From: Dickeya fangzhongdai
GTDB lineage: Bacteria > Pseudomonadota > Gammaproteobacteria > Enterobacterales > Enterobacteriaceae
NCBI RefSeq assembly: GCF_002812485.1
Contig: NZ_CP025003.1
Location: 2,170,001 to 2,234,000 of the forward strand
Reading direction: 5' to 3'
Length of the DNA stretch: 64,000 bases
Shown here: positions 39,474 to 50,477 of the stretch, in pieces
How positions within the stretch are numbered: the stretch's first letter is position 1
How the letters are laid out: each line of letters starts with the position of its first letter
The notes under the pieces: generated by a model
The model's input: only the letters and a program-made list of their open reading frames with translations
What the model was told of the DNA's origin: nothing
The model's database searches: none
Translations under genes and position numbers: made by a program

Positions 39474-39537
39474 AGCGTTCAACTGAAGCAGCGTTCAATT
39501 GAATCAGCGCTCAACTGAAGTTGCGTTCAACTGAAAT
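39474..39537. repeat. Four 16-bp tandem repeats between ftsK and lolA
   Basis: Copies AGCGTTCAACTGAAGC (39474-39489), AGCGTTCAATTGAATC (39490-39505), AGCGCTCAACTGAAGT (39506-39521) and TGCGTTCAACTGAAAT (39522-39537) run head to tail with no spacer. The core GCGTTCAACTGAA is kept in all with at most two changes. Confidence 0.92.
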
Positions 39538-39556
39538 CGGCTCCCGTCGGGAGCCG
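39538..39556 (+). terminator. Hairpin upstream of lolA
   Basis: CGGCTCCC-GTC-GGGAGCCG, directly abutting the tandem repeats and without a U tract. It may slow or stop readthrough from ftsK into lolA. Confidence 0.5.
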
Positions 39557-39588
39557 CGACGCGGTAAGAACACGCAAAGGATTTTTGT

Positions 39589-40203
39589 ATGATAAGAACA
39601 GGGTTGATGGCTGGTTGTTTACTGACCAGTCTGGTTTCCGGCGCAGTCTATGCCGATGCGGCCGGTGATTTACAGAGCCGTTTGAGTAAAGTGAACAGCT
39701 TTCACGCCAGCTTCACGCAAAAAGTCACCACCAATGACGGTGCCGCGGTGCAGGAAGGCGCCGGTGAACTGTGGGTAAAACGCCCGAATCTGTTCAACTG
39801 GAAAACCACGTCGCCGGATGAAAGTACGCTGGTGTCCGATGGTAAAACACTGTGGTTTTATAACCCGTTCGTCGAACAGGTGACGGCAACCTGGGTGAAG
39901 GATGCGACCGGTAATACGCCGTTTATTCTGATCACCCGTAACGATCCGAAAGACTGGGGTAAGTACAACGTGAGTCAGAAAGGGGATGACTTCGACCTGA
40001 CTCCCCGTGCGGCTAATGGCAATCTGAAACAGTTTTCCATCAACGTGACCAGTGACGGCACTATCCACGGTTTTACCGCCACCGAGCAAGATGGGCAGCG
40101 CAGCGCCTATACGCTGAAGAATCAGCAAAATGGCGAGGTGGATGCCGCGAAGTTTCGCTTTACGCCGCCGAAAGGCGTAGCGGTGGACGATCAGCGTCAG
40201 TGA
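39589..40203 (+). CDS. lolA: Outer-membrane lipoprotein carrier protein LolA
   Basis: A periplasmic chaperone that takes lipoproteins from LolCDE to LolB. 204 residues (E. coli 203). The signal peptide ends near residue 22 (AVYADA). The mature part shows [15 protein letters not shown] ([12 protein letters not shown]), [10 protein letters not shown] (with the conserved Arg of the lid) and [13 protein letters not shown] 39589 uses AAGGA at 39577-39581. rarA begins seven bases after the stop. Confidence 0.96.
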   Translation: MIRTGLMAGCLLTSLVSGAVYADAAGDLQSRLSKVNSFHASFTQKVTTNDGAAVQEGAGELWVKRPNLFNWKTTSPDESTLVSDGKTLWFYNPFVEQVTATWVKDATGNTPFILITRNDPKDWGKYNVSQKGDDFDLTPRAANGNLKQFSINVTSDGTIHGFTATEQDGQRSAYTLKNQQNGEVDAAKFRFTPPKGVAVDDQRQ

Positions 40204-40210
40204 GGCGTGT

Positions 40211-41554
40211 GTGAGCAACCTGTCACTCGATTTTTCCAGCAATCAGTTCCAGCCGCTGGCCGCGAGGATGCGGCCGGTCAAGCTGGCGCAATATATTGGT
40301 CAACAGCATCTGCTGGGGCCTGGCAAACCGCTGCCGCGCGCGATTGAAGCGGGGCAGCTCCACTCGATGATTCTGTGGGGGCCGCCGGGGACCGGGAAAA
40401 CGACACTGGCCGAGTTGATTGGGCGCTATGGACATGCCGATGTGGAGCGGATTTCCGCGGTAACCTCCGGCATCAAGGAGATTCGCGAGGCAATTGAGCG
40501 CGCGCGCCAGAACCGTGATGCCGGGCGTCGTACCATCCTGTTTGTGGATGAAGTGCATCGCTTCAATAAAAGCCAGCAGGACGCCTTTCTGCCGCACATT
40601 GAAGACGGCACCATCACGTTTATTGGCGCCACCACCGAGAACCCGTCTTTTGAGCTGAACTCGGCGCTGCTGTCCCGCGCTCGCGTCTATCTGCTTAAAG
40701 CGCTGAGCGCCGACGATATCGAACAGGTGCTGGAGCAGGCGCTGCAGGATAAGGAACGGGGGCTGGGCGGACAGCAGATTGTCTTGCCGGATGAGACTCG
40801 CCGCCTGCTGGCTGAGCTGGTAAACGGCGATGCCCGGCGTTCACTGAATCTGCTCGAAATGATGGCCGATATGGCGGAAGTGGACGCCAGCGGTCAGCGT
40901 CTGTTGACATCGGCATTGTTGAAGGAAGTTTCCGGCGAACGCAGCGCCCGTTTTGACAACAAAGGCGATCGCTATTACGACCTGATTTCCGCGTTGCATA
41001 AATCGGTGCGCGGTTCGGCGCCGGATGCCGCATTGTACTGGTATGCCCGTATCATCACCGCCGGTGGCGATCCTTTGTATGTTGCGCGGCGCTTGCTGGC
41101 TATCGCGTCTGAAGATGTGGGCAACGCCGATCCGCGGGCGATGCAGGTAGCGATCGCCGCCTGGGATTGTTTCACTCGTGTCGGCCCGGCGGAAGGGGAG
41201 CGCGCCATCGCTCAGGCGATAGTTTATCTGGCGTGCGCGCCGAAGAGTAATGCGGTGTACACCGCGTTTAAAGCCGCGATGCACGACGCCCGTGATAAGC
41301 CGGATTACGACGTGCCGGAGCACTTGCGTAATGCGCCAACCCGCCTGATGAAAGAGATGGGGCTGGGCGCCGAATATCGTTACGCGCACGATGAAGATAA
41401 CGCTTACGCCGCCGGTGAAGTGTATTTCCCGCCTGAAATGGCAGAAACGCACTACTATCAGCCGACTTCGCGGGGTTTGGAAGCCAAGATTGGCGAAAAG
41501 CTGGCCTGGCTCGCTGCTCAGGATCAAAATAGCCCGACAAAACGCTACCGCTAG
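40211..41554 (+). CDS. rarA: Replication-associated recombination protein RarA
   Basis: An AAA+ ATPase of the MgsA/WRNIP1 family that acts at stalled replication forks. 447 residues as in E. coli. Walker A GPPGTGKT is at 57-64, Walker [12 protein letters not shown] near 112-122 and sensor 1 [12 protein letters not shown] near 138-149. The tetramerisation and helical C-terminal domains follow. The start is GTG at 40211 with TGAGG upstream. Likely cotranscribed with lolA. Confidence 0.96.
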   Translation: MSNLSLDFSSNQFQPLAARMRPVKLAQYIGQQHLLGPGKPLPRAIEAGQLHSMILWGPPGTGKTTLAELIGRYGHADVERISAVTSGIKEIREAIERARQNRDAGRRTILFVDEVHRFNKSQQDAFLPHIEDGTITFIGATTENPSFELNSALLSRARVYLLKALSADDIEQVLEQALQDKERGLGGQQIVLPDETRRLLAELVNGDARRSLNLLEMMADMAEVDASGQRLLTSALLKEVSGERSARFDNKGDRYYDLISALHKSVRGSAPDAALYWYARIITAGGDPLYVARRLLAIASEDVGNADPRAMQVAIAAWDCFTRVGPAEGERAIAQAIVYLACAPKSNAVYTAFKAAMHDARDKPDYDVPEHLRNAPTRLMKEMGLGAEYRYAHDEDNAYAAGEVYFPPEMAETHYYQPTSRGLEAKIGEKLAWLAAQDQNSPTKRYR

Positions 41555-41642
41555 CATTAACGTTGCGGTAAGGTTATTCCGAGATTTTCTGCTGCACGGC
41601 GCCGCTGTCGGCGCCCTGTAATTATCGATATCCCCTTAATAA

Positions 41643-42956
<1,314 letters not shown>

Positions 42957-43275
42957 TACCGTCAATCATGACGGCATTCACTCTCTTACTAAAGCGTCCT
43001 TCGGGGCGCTTTTTTTATGGCTGAAATCACGTCTCGCTGTGGTCATGGCGCGCGGAATTGTCTGATTCCGGCCGGATATCGGTATGGATGAGAGGATTCA
43101 GGCATCCTCTTATGGAGAGCTGGCTCGCGGGGTTCTAAGTTTTTTGTCGTTGCACTGGCCGGTACTGACTCAGCTGAGGAAAGAACCGGCAGTGGCAGGA
43201 TGAAAACGCAGGATAACAACGCCCGATAACAGCAAGGAGGGAATCCTCCTGAAGACAGAGTCAACGAGGTGATTT
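42957..43275. other. serS/dmsD-like intergenic region
   Basis: Contains the serS terminator, then about 260 bases with no coding frame. In E. coli the dmsABC operon starts after serS; nothing here resembles a remnant of it. Confidence 0.5.
42991..43016 (+). terminator. Intrinsic terminator of serS
   Basis: AAAGCGTCC-TTCG-GGGCGCTTTTTTT, 34 bases past the serS stop. Confidence 0.9.
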
Positions 43276-43890
43276 ATGCCAAAACATATCGTCAGCCTGA
43301 CCGGACGGTTGCTAGGCGCTTTACTCTATTATGCACCGGATGATGAACATAACGCGGCGTGGATTGAGCGCCTGAGACATCAGGCGTGGCAGCAGACATG
43401 GCCATGTGGCGACCGGGCAGACATCGCCATTGCCGCCCGGCAAATTCAGCTTGGCTTGCAGCCGGGCTACGATGAAACGTTGTCGGTCGCCTGGCGGCGA
43501 TTATTCAACAGTGGCGAGGAAGTGCCTGCGCCGCCCTGGGGGTCGGTATATCTTGACCGGCAAAATGTATTGTTTGGTGATTCGACACTGGCATTGCGGC
43601 GCTGGTTGCGAGAACTGGGGATTGAGCCGCGCTGCGATCGGCATGAGCCGGAGGATCACATCGGCCTGATGCTGATGCTGGCGGCATGGTGTGCGGAAAA
43701 TCAGCCGGACAGCCTGGCGGAATTGCTGACCGAGCATTTGCTACCCTGGGCGACGCGCTATCTGGATTTGCTGGAGTGCCACTGTCGCCACCCGTTTTAT
43801 CAGGGCGTGGCGCGGTTAACCCGCATCACGCTGCAGGACTGGCAGGCACGATTTCAGTTGATCCAGATGGAAAAGGCACTGTTCTATTGA
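43276..43890 (+). CDS. DmsD/TorD-family redox enzyme maturation chaperone
   Basis: Predicted cytoplasmic chaperone that binds the Tat signal of a molybdoenzyme of the DMSO-reductase type. The 204 residues equal E. coli DmsD in length. Shared blocks are PPWGSVYLDRQNVLFGDSTL (86-105), the TorD-family signature EPEDH (124-128) and HPFYQGVARLTRITLQDWQ (172-190). I read it as DmsD-like rather than TorD or NarJ. ATG 43276 has GAGGTG at 43266-43271. Neither a reductase nor a membrane anchor is next to it in this window, so its client must be encoded elsewhere or be lost. Confidence 0.82.
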   Translation: MPKHIVSLTGRLLGALLYYAPDDEHNAAWIERLRHQAWQQTWPCGDRADIAIAARQIQLGLQPGYDETLSVAWRRLFNSGEEVPAPPWGSVYLDRQNVLFGDSTLALRRWLRELGIEPRCDRHEPEDHIGLMLMLAAWCAENQPDSLAELLTEHLLPWATRYLDLLECHCRHPFYQGVARLTRITLQDWQARFQLIQMEKALFY

Positions 43891-44056
43891 ATGGCGTTTT
43901 TAGTGAATAGCGCTTTATTGCACAGTGCCTGATTGGCGGTTGTTTTCGCACCTGGCTGTAATGTCGTCGGGCGGAAATCCTGGCGGCGGGTTGTTGAGCG
44001 ATATTGCTCGCCGCGCATACCATGATGAATAGGGACTGTCATGGTATGCGCTGCTG

Positions 44057-44662
44057 TTAACCGTAGCGGGCGGCGCGCTGCCAGGCAGGTCGCGCCCGCA
44101 TGGCTTCCAGTAGACGCCAGAGACTGGCGCGCGCCGGGGTGAGCCAGCCGCGCTGGGCGGCAATATCCAGCGGGAATCCCATCATGATGTCCGCTGCTGA
44201 AAATGCATCGCCTGCCAGCCAGCGAAATTTCCCGGCCTCCTGTTCCAGAAAATCATAATGCAGATTGAGCTGGGTAGTGGTCATGCTGCGAATCGGCCAG
44301 CCAAATGGTCCCATTTTGTGAGCGACCAGTTTCAGCAGCATGGCCGACATCAGTGAACCTTCAGCGTAGTGCATCCAGTAGCGGTAGCGCCAAATGTTCG
44401 GATTGTCGCTCGATGGAGCCAAATGCGGGCCAAATGTGGCGACCAGATATTCCAGGATTAAACCGGTTTCCGCCAGCACCTGACCGTCGTGCTCAACCAC
44501 CGGCGCTTTTCCCAGCGGATGAATGTCACGCAAGGCTTTCGGGGCGCGCATGGTGGCTTTATTGCGCTGATAGTTAATCACCTCATAAGGGACATCAAGT
44601 TCTTCCAGTAGCCATAAAACCCGCTGTGAACGGGAGGTATTCAGATGATGAACACGAATCAT
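44057..44662 (-). CDS. Glutathione S-transferase family protein
   Basis: A 201-residue cytoplasmic GST-fold protein. The N-terminal thioredoxin-like domain has the start HHLNTSRSQRVLWLLEEL with candidate catalytic Ser/Thr at 9-12, the cis-proline KAPVVEHDG (52-60) and the glutathione gamma-Glu site ETGLILEYL (65-73, ET instead of the commoner ES). The helical C-terminal domain includes LAGDAFSAADIMMGFPL, the usual N-capping box. No substrate can be assigned. It is a single gene; the Shine-Dalgarno is weak. Confidence 0.85.
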   Translation of the reverse strand: MIRVHHLNTSRSQRVLWLLEELDVPYEVINYQRNKATMRAPKALRDIHPLGKAPVVEHDGQVLAETGLILEYLVATFGPHLAPSSDNPNIWRYRYWMHYAEGSLMSAMLLKLVAHKMGPFGWPIRSMTTTQLNLHYDFLEQEAGKFRWLAGDAFSAADIMMGFPLDIAAQRGWLTPARASLWRLLEAMRARPAWQRAARYG

Positions 44663-44908
44663 GGGGCGTCCTGTCTATGGGGGAAATGCTGCGATTTCAC
44701 ACCGCAGGTCACGACGAAAAAGTCATAGGACATAAGGATGAAAGGGCGGCAATGAAAGACCACCTTTGCCGGGTGGCGTCAGTCTAACGCTCTGCGCACG
44801 GTGCCGACATCTTGTCGCTGCCGTGTTTTTGTATTTTCATGCCGACTACGCCGACAACCCGCTGTTTCCTATCGTGCGGTTGTTGCGGAAAAGCGGGTTG
44901 GGCGAAGT

Positions 44909-45553
44909 TTACTGATTTTCCGCCACCAGTTTTGCCAGATAGTCATGCCAGTCGTCAGGGCGACCCAGCCAGGGGGCAATATTCAGTGTGGTGAAGATAT
45001 CGTCTACCGCGAAGACCAGCGTCGGAAAACCCGCGCCGCCCGACTGGGTAAGCCACTGACGGCTCTCTTCGATATGCTTGCGGGTCGGCAAACCGCGCCA
45101 GTGCGTGCAGGCGTTCTCAAAGTCGTCCAGCGACAGGCCGATTTCTACCGCCATTTTCATCAGTACCGGGGGATCGGAGATGCGCAGCCCCTCGACATAG
45201 TGCGCGCGTTGCAGACGTTCAAGCAGGTCGAGCCCCCGGCCGCCCAGCTCTTCCGCCGCCAGAATAGCCGTCGTTGGCGGTTCAGAGTCGAGCGTTGCCG
45301 TCACGTCCCACAACAGGCCATTGAAATAGCCATCGCCGAACGGCTGACCGCTCATCTGAGCAATGCGGCGGTCATGTGGTTGAACATAATCCCGCCACTC
45401 TGGGGTAATGCGACGTCGGTTCGGGCCGGTCATCATGCCACCGGCGTGCAGCACAACAGGCAACCCTTCGATTTTACGGGCTGCATGGATTAACGGCGCT
45501 GCGGCGTAACACCAACCGCACAGAGGGTCGAAGATGTAGTGTAGCCTGTTCAT
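44909..45553 (-). CDS. DsbA family thioredoxin-fold protein
   Basis: A 214-residue protein with the DsbA-like insertion of helices and no signal peptide, so presumably cytoplasmic. The redox motif is C12-G-W-C15 in FDPLCGWCYAAAP, and the cis-proline is in GAGFPTLVF (176-177). It resembles the FrnE/2-hydroxychromene-carboxylate isomerase branch. A chance or substrate-specific reductase role is possible but not shown. No obvious operon partner. Confidence 0.82.
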   Translation of the reverse strand: MNRLHYIFDPLCGWCYAAAPLIHAARKIEGLPVVLHAGGMMTGPNRRRITPEWRDYVQPHDRRIAQMSGQPFGDGYFNGLLWDVTATLDSEPPTTAILAAEELGGRGLDLLERLQRAHYVEGLRISDPPVLMKMAVEIGLSLDDFENACTHWRGLPTRKHIEESRQWLTQSGGAGFPTLVFAVDDIFTTLNIAPWLGRPDDWHDYLAKLVAENQ

Positions 45554-45794
45554 TCATACGCTCCGTATGTTACCCGGTGCACCGGGCACATCAGAAAAGG
45601 GAAAGAGACTGGGTTATCGCGCCACGCGCCTTTCCGAGAGAGTGTGGGAATGGCAGCCCGTTATTATCGCCTGTGTGGCGCTCTGCTTTAATTATTATCT
45701 ATTTCCTGAGAGTTAGCAGGCGATGACATAATTTTCTGTACCCGTTCTGCGATCAGGGATCGCAAACCTGAAAGAAAAGTGACCCATCCTGACG

Positions 45795-45830
45795 CCAGAG
45801 GCGATCCGCGGGCGGTCGCCTCTGGCTTTT
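45795..45830. terminator. Hairpin downstream of the MBL-fold gene
   Basis: CCAGAGGCGA (45795-45804) pairs perfectly with TCGCCTCTGG (45816-45825). CTTTT follows on the plus strand; on the minus strand, the direction of the MBL gene, there is no U tract. Confidence 0.55.
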
Positions 45831-45842
45831 ATCGGTCGGTTA

Positions 45843-46718
45843 TCAGGGCCACTGCATCTCGCCTTTGATGACCTTGGCGCCCAGTTCCAGCGATGCGGGT
45901 TCGCCGAGGTCCGGGTAGGCGCGCTTCATCGCGTCGATCAGCGCCGTACTGTTGGCCGACGACGGGACGTTTTGCTCGAAGGTCTTCAGATACTGGCGGG
46001 TAAAGTCCACATTTTTCGGTGACCAAGGCGCGGAACCGTCTTTGTTCAGCAGATAGTGGCTTGGCACCACGGTGGTCGGGTTGAGCTTATCGATAGCATC
46101 CAGGTCCGCCAGCCAGTGCTGACGCGAAGCAACCGTCTGGGTGTCCGCCACCCACACATGGATATTCGCCGAGGTATGCACACCACCGACGACGGCTTTC
46201 AGCGAGGGAATCCAGACGAAGGTACGGTCCGGCGTCGTGCCTTTCAGACCCACGATATCAATAGTGTTGCCTTCGAGTGTCAGATGATCCGCATTCAGCG
46301 CCTGCGGCACCACGACCTGTTTCGGCGCGTTTTCTTTCAGAATCGGCCCCCAGTAAGCCACTTTTTTGTCTTTGGTGGCGTTGATGGCGGCGATGGTCTG
46401 CGGCGTAGCGACGATCTGCGCGTTAGGGAAGGCGGCTTTCAGTACATCCAGCCCAAAATAAAAATCCGGATCGTGATGGCTGATATAGATGGTTTTCAGG
46501 TTTTTGCCGGTGGCGCGGATTTTTTCCACCAGCTTTTCGGCATCGTTACGCTGGAACTGGGCATCGACCAGCAAGGCATCGTGTTCGCCGGTAATGATTT
46601 CAGACGATACCGGGAAGACTGATTTTTCTCCGGGGTTGTAAACCTCCATCTTCAGCGCGGCAGAGGCGGAAAACGCCAGGGAGGCGAAGAGGGTGGCGAG
46701 CAGGGTTTGTTTTAACAC
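45843..46718 (-). CDS. Metallo-beta-lactamase-fold protein with altered metal motif, exported
   Basis: 291 residues from a GTG at 46716-46718, which has AGGAAGGAG seven bases upstream and opens a clear signal peptide (ends FSASA at about residue 20); an ATG at 46763 would extend it without support. The fold is recognised by EIITGEHDALLVDAQF (40-55) and the metal loop SHHDPDFYFGLD (80-91). The canonical HxHxDH reads H81-H-D-P-D-F86: the second His is Asp and the last His is Phe. Later ligands seem kept (H181 in GGVHTSAN, H221 in PSHYLL). Activity is unknown. Divergent from a LysR gene, 102 bp apart. Confidence 0.82.
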   Translation of the reverse strand: MLKQTLLATLFASLAFSASAALKMEVYNPGEKSVFPVSSEIITGEHDALLVDAQFQRNDAEKLVEKIRATGKNLKTIYISHHDPDFYFGLDVLKAAFPNAQIVATPQTIAAINATKDKKVAYWGPILKENAPKQVVVPQALNADHLTLEGNTIDIVGLKGTTPDRTFVWIPSLKAVVGGVHTSANIHVWVADTQTVASRQHWLADLDAIDKLNPTTVVPSHYLLNKDGSAPWSPKNVDFTRQYLKTFEQNVPSSANSTALIDAMKRAYPDLGEPASLELGAKVIKGEMQWP

Positions 46719-46820
46719 GGTAATACTCCTTCCTGAATAAGATGGCGTCATGGTAAGTTTCATTTTCGTAAAGAAAAACTCTGCCTGTCGAACAGCTTTG
46801 TTGCATAAAACGGACGAATG

Positions 46821-47729
46821 ATGGATAGAATTACCGCGGCCCGGGTCTTTGTCGCCATAACCGAACAGGGCAGCCTGACCGGGGCGGCACAGGCGCTGGA
46901 GATGTCGCGTGCTATGGTGACGCGCTATCTGGCCGAGATGGAGCGCTGGGCTGAAGCCCGGTTATTACATCGTAGCACCCGACAACTGAGTCTGACCGGT
47001 GAAGGCGAGACGGCATTGCGGCACTGTCGCGAATTGTTGGCGGTGTCGCAAAAACTGGAGATGCCGTCCCGCGGCAGGAAGGAGCCATCCGGATTGTTGC
47101 GATTGACTTGCTCCCCGTCTCTGGCGCAAACGACGCTGGTGGCGGCGATCACCGCCTATCTGCGGCGTTATCCAAAGACCGCTATTGACCTGCAGGTAGC
47201 GAGTCATACCCTGAATCTGATCGAGGAGCGTATCGATCTGGCGATTCGCATTACCAGTCAACTGGATTCGGGGTTGATTGCGCGTCGGCTGGGGGGATGT
47301 CCGTCGGTAGTGTGCGCGGCGCCATCCTATCTGGCCGTGCATGGCACACCGCAACGTGTGGAGGATCTGGCGGTGCATAACTGCCTGACCTATTCCTTTT
47401 TTGGCAAAAGCCTGTGGCGTTTTACCTGCAAAGGCGAAGCCGTAGCGATACCGGTCAGCGGCAGTTTCAGCGCCAATGACTCGCTGATGCTGCTGGAGGC
47501 GGCATTGAATGGCGCAGGCGTAAGTCTGCAACCGGTCTATTCCGTCACAGACCTGATCGCCAGCAAGCGGCTTATCGCCCTGTTTCCCGAAGCGCAACCG
47601 CAAGAACTGGACATTTATGCGGTTTATCACTCCCGTGAGCGTATGCCGCCCGCACTGCGAGCATTGGTGGATTTTTTGGCGGAATGGTTCGATAGCAACC
47701 TGGAGTGGAAGCGGGTTTCTCGCCGTTGA
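46821..47729 (+). CDS. LysR-type transcriptional regulator
   Basis: 302 residues: an N-terminal winged helix-turn-helix (about 5-60; GSLTGAAQALEMSRAMVTRYLAEME region) and a periplasmic-binding-like effector domain (about 90-290). It belongs to the large CrgA/YafC-like group. Two ATGs are adjacent (46818, 46821); the second gives the usual MDRITAARVF start. Divergence from the MBL-fold gene suggests it controls that gene, which is an inference from position only. Confidence 0.85.
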   Translation: MDRITAARVFVAITEQGSLTGAAQALEMSRAMVTRYLAEMERWAEARLLHRSTRQLSLTGEGETALRHCRELLAVSQKLEMPSRGRKEPSGLLRLTCSPSLAQTTLVAAITAYLRRYPKTAIDLQVASHTLNLIEERIDLAIRITSQLDSGLIARRLGGCPSVVCAAPSYLAVHGTPQRVEDLAVHNCLTYSFFGKSLWRFTCKGEAVAIPVSGSFSANDSLMLLEAALNGAGVSLQPVYSVTDLIASKRLIALFPEAQPQELDIYAVYHSRERMPPALRALVDFLAEWFDSNLEWKRVSRR

Positions 47730-47859
47730 AACAAGCCTGTGCTGTCGAAATATCGACGGATGAGCAAATTGTGCGGCGGCGGATAACGAGGCGATTGACT
47801 TTGCCATTGCCAGTGGCATGATGCGCGCAAAATATCCTCTCTTTCCGGTTCGTCTTCCC

Positions 47860-49011
47860 ATGTCAACCACCTATACGCGCCCGGTTTTACTGCTGCTCTG
47901 CGGGCTGTTGCTGCTTACTGTTTGTCTGGCCGTTTTGAATACGCTGGTGCCGTTATGGCTCAATGATCGCCAATTGCCGGTCTGGCAGGTTGGCGTGGTA
48001 GGCTCGGCCTATTTTAGCGGCAACCTGTTGGGAACGTTGGTGGCCGGCGGGTTGATTCGGATCTATGGCTTTAACCGCAGTTATTATCTGGCGACCCTGA
48101 TGTTTGGGCTGGCGACCGCGGCGCTGGCGCTGTCGCCGGATATCGGGAGCTGGATTCTGTGGCGCTTTGTCGCCGGGGTCGCTTGCGCGTTGATTTGGGT
48201 GGTAGTGGAGAGCGCGCTGCTGTGTAGTGGTAATGCGCTCAATCGGGGTCAACTGCTGGCCGCTTACATGATGGCCTACTATCTGGGCAGCGTCGTGGGG
48301 CAGTTGCTGTTGGGGATGGTGCCAACCGCACTATTCAGCATTCTGCCCTGGCTGGTGGCGTTGGCGCTGCTGGCGGTGCTGCCGCTGTTGTTTGCCCGCA
48401 TTCCGCCGCCGCAGCCCGTGACCCAGCGTGTCAACGTCTGGCGCATGTTGCGTTATCGCACCGCCCGGTTGGGCATTCAGGGATGCGTGATTTCCGGGAT
48501 CATTCTTGGCTCGCTGTATGGACTGATGCCGTTGTATCTGGCCCATCAGGGCATGAGCGACGCCAATGTCGGCTATTGGATGGCGTTATTGATCAGCGCC
48601 GGTATCCTCGGGCAATGGCCGGTCGGGCGGATGGCGGATCGTTATGGGCGATTGCTGGTGCTGCGGGTTCTGGTCTTCACCGTCATTCTCGGTTCGCTGG
48701 CGATGCTGGTTCCGGGGCGATACGGCATGGCTCCGTCGCTGTTTCTGCTTGGCGCTGCCGGGTTTACGTTATATCCGGTGGCGATGTCGTGGGCTTGTGA
48801 AAAGGTGGCGCCCAGCGAGCTGGTAGCCATGAATCAGGCGTTGCTGCTCAGTTATACTATCGGTAGCCTGTGCGGCCCGAGCCTGGCGGCAATGCTGATG
48901 CAGACGTATTCCGACCAGTTACTGTTTGTACTGATTGCGGCGGTATCGCTGGGGTATCTGATCATATTGCTGAAAAAAGCCGATCATCATCCCCGGCCGC
49001 TGGCTGTGTGA
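47860..49011 (+). CDS. ycaD: MFS transporter YcaD
   Basis: A 383-residue major facilitator very close to E. coli YcaD (382): start [13 protein letters not shown], the loop [27 protein letters not shown], and [27 protein letters not shown]. Twelve membrane segments. Substrate unknown. ATG 47860 was chosen over an upstream ATG at 47818 because it restores the family N-terminus. Position before the pfl genes is as in E. coli. Confidence 0.92.
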   Translation: MSTTYTRPVLLLLCGLLLLTVCLAVLNTLVPLWLNDRQLPVWQVGVVGSAYFSGNLLGTLVAGGLIRIYGFNRSYYLATLMFGLATAALALSPDIGSWILWRFVAGVACALIWVVVESALLCSGNALNRGQLLAAYMMAYYLGSVVGQLLLGMVPTALFSILPWLVALALLAVLPLLFARIPPPQPVTQRVNVWRMLRYRTARLGIQGCVISGIILGSLYGLMPLYLAHQGMSDANVGYWMALLISAGILGQWPVGRMADRYGRLLVLRVLVFTVILGSLAMLVPGRYGMAPSLFLLGAAGFTLYPVAMSWACEKVAPSELVAMNQALLLSYTIGSLCGPSLAAMLMQTYSDQLLFVLIAAVSLGYLIILLKKADHHPRPLAV

Positions 49012-49038
49012 GCGATTTCGGCAACACCTGGGTCATGG

Positions 49039-49968
49039 TCATGACTGGCGACGACGGCCGCCCAGGGAAGGCTGCCCGGCTTCGATGATATTGTTCCACA
49101 GGACTTCGGCGACCGGGCTCAGCCGCTGTTTGGCGTTGCGGACCAGATAAAAAATACTGCTGAGTTGCAGACTTTCCGGTGCGACTGCGGTCAGTTTTCC
49201 TTCCTGTACCCAACGCGAAGCGTAGTGGACCGGCAGGAACCCCATATGGGTGCCGGCCAGAATCAGCAGCATGCAACTCTCCTCGCTACAGGCTATGTTC
49301 TGTTGCCCTTGTTTGGCTACCGGTCCCAGCTGTTTGCAGATTTCATTCATAGGGTAGCCGCCAATCAGCAGCCGTTTTGGGTTCAGGGTACCGTTGCGCC
49401 ACTCTTGTTCGATGCGCTCGGCGTGTTCGGTCGCGACGTAAAATGAACTGTGCTCAATGAATGCGGGTTGGAAGAAGATGTCCGGCGGCACATCGGCCGG
49501 CAGAACCGTTAATACCACATCCAGCTCGCTGCTGCGCAGTCGCTCCATCAGCGTGTGATGGTCGCTGATGCTCAGGTTCATCGATGCATCCGGACTTAGC
49601 TCGAACAGACGATGAATCGCCAGTGAAACGGCTTGATCCGGATGAGATACGATATTATCCAGACAACCAATTCGTACTTCGCCGATCAGTTCATGTTTGA
49701 TGCGGGCCAGACGGTTGGCAAAGTCATCCAGCGTGGCGATCACCGAGCGCGCTTCCTGATAGACTACTTCCCCTTCGGTAGTCAGCGAGAAACCGCCGCG
49801 ACCGCGTTCACACAGAATCAGCCCCAGCGTGTCTTCCAGCCGGGAAAGGTAGTGGCTTAGTACCGGCTGACTCAGCCCGGTAGCGTCCTGAGCGTTGGTG
49901 ATGCCTTTTTTCTCAACAATTTTGCAGAATAGTTTTAGCCAGCGAATTTCCAGTTTGTCGAGCCGCAT
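49039..49968 (-). CDS. LysR-type transcriptional regulator
   Basis: 309 residues from ATG 49966-49968: winged helix-turn-helix (about 4-62; ITNAQDATGLSQPVLSHYLSRLE region) and an effector-binding domain. It is convergent with ycaD, 27 bases apart. No divergent partner exists: upstream there are 569 bp without a gene before the pflA end, so its target is not evident from context. A start six codons earlier (49986) is possible. Confidence 0.85.
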   Translation of the reverse strand: MRLDKLEIRWLKLFCKIVEKKGITNAQDATGLSQPVLSHYLSRLEDTLGLILCERGRGGFSLTTEGEVVYQEARSVIATLDDFANRLARIKHELIGEVRIGCLDNIVSHPDQAVSLAIHRLFELSPDASMNLSISDHHTLMERLRSSELDVVLTVLPADVPPDIFFQPAFIEHSSFYVATEHAERIEQEWRNGTLNPKRLLIGGYPMNEICKQLGPVAKQGQQNIACSEESCMLLILAGTHMGFLPVHYASRWVQEGKLTAVAPESLQLSSIFYLVRNAKQRLSPVAEVLWNNIIEAGQPSLGGRRRQS

Positions 49969-50421
49969 AAATGTGCCCCTGAACACATAGCCATTTTAAA
50001 TGTTAGCATTGAAATAAATCGGTTTTATTCAATGTATTTTCCCTTTATGGTACGCGCAAGTCGCTCTGTTTGGGCGGTCTCCACACCGCAATAATGTGGT
50101 TTATGCACGACACCAGGGTTCTTTTTCAGTATGTCGCATTAGGGCGGGCATACCATTACCTGCCATATAATATCCATGATTATCTATTTTCTTGCCGTGA
50201 GTTTGCTTCTGATTGTTGCAGGGAGAAAAAACACAGCAAAACAAGGTTATTCATTTCACGCGGACAATGAGCATAAAACGCTGCCTCTCAAACGGCGAGG
50301 AACCTCGAATAGACTATCTCGCTGATTGTGGCGCATGGTAAGTATGGATAGCCCAGAAGGGCGGCTCGGTCACGTGTTATCGGCCGATATTTGGCTGGCG
50401 GGTGGCAGGGCGTTAATTATC

Positions 50422-50453
50422 AACGTCAGCCGATTTTGGTCTACGCTGACGTT
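50422..50453. repeat. 9-bp inverted repeat
   Basis: AACGTCAGC (50422-50430) and GCTGACGTT (50445-50453) are perfect complements around a 14-base loop. Confidence 0.75.
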
Positions 50454-50477
50454 AACACTGGCTGAATGGGATGGCTT

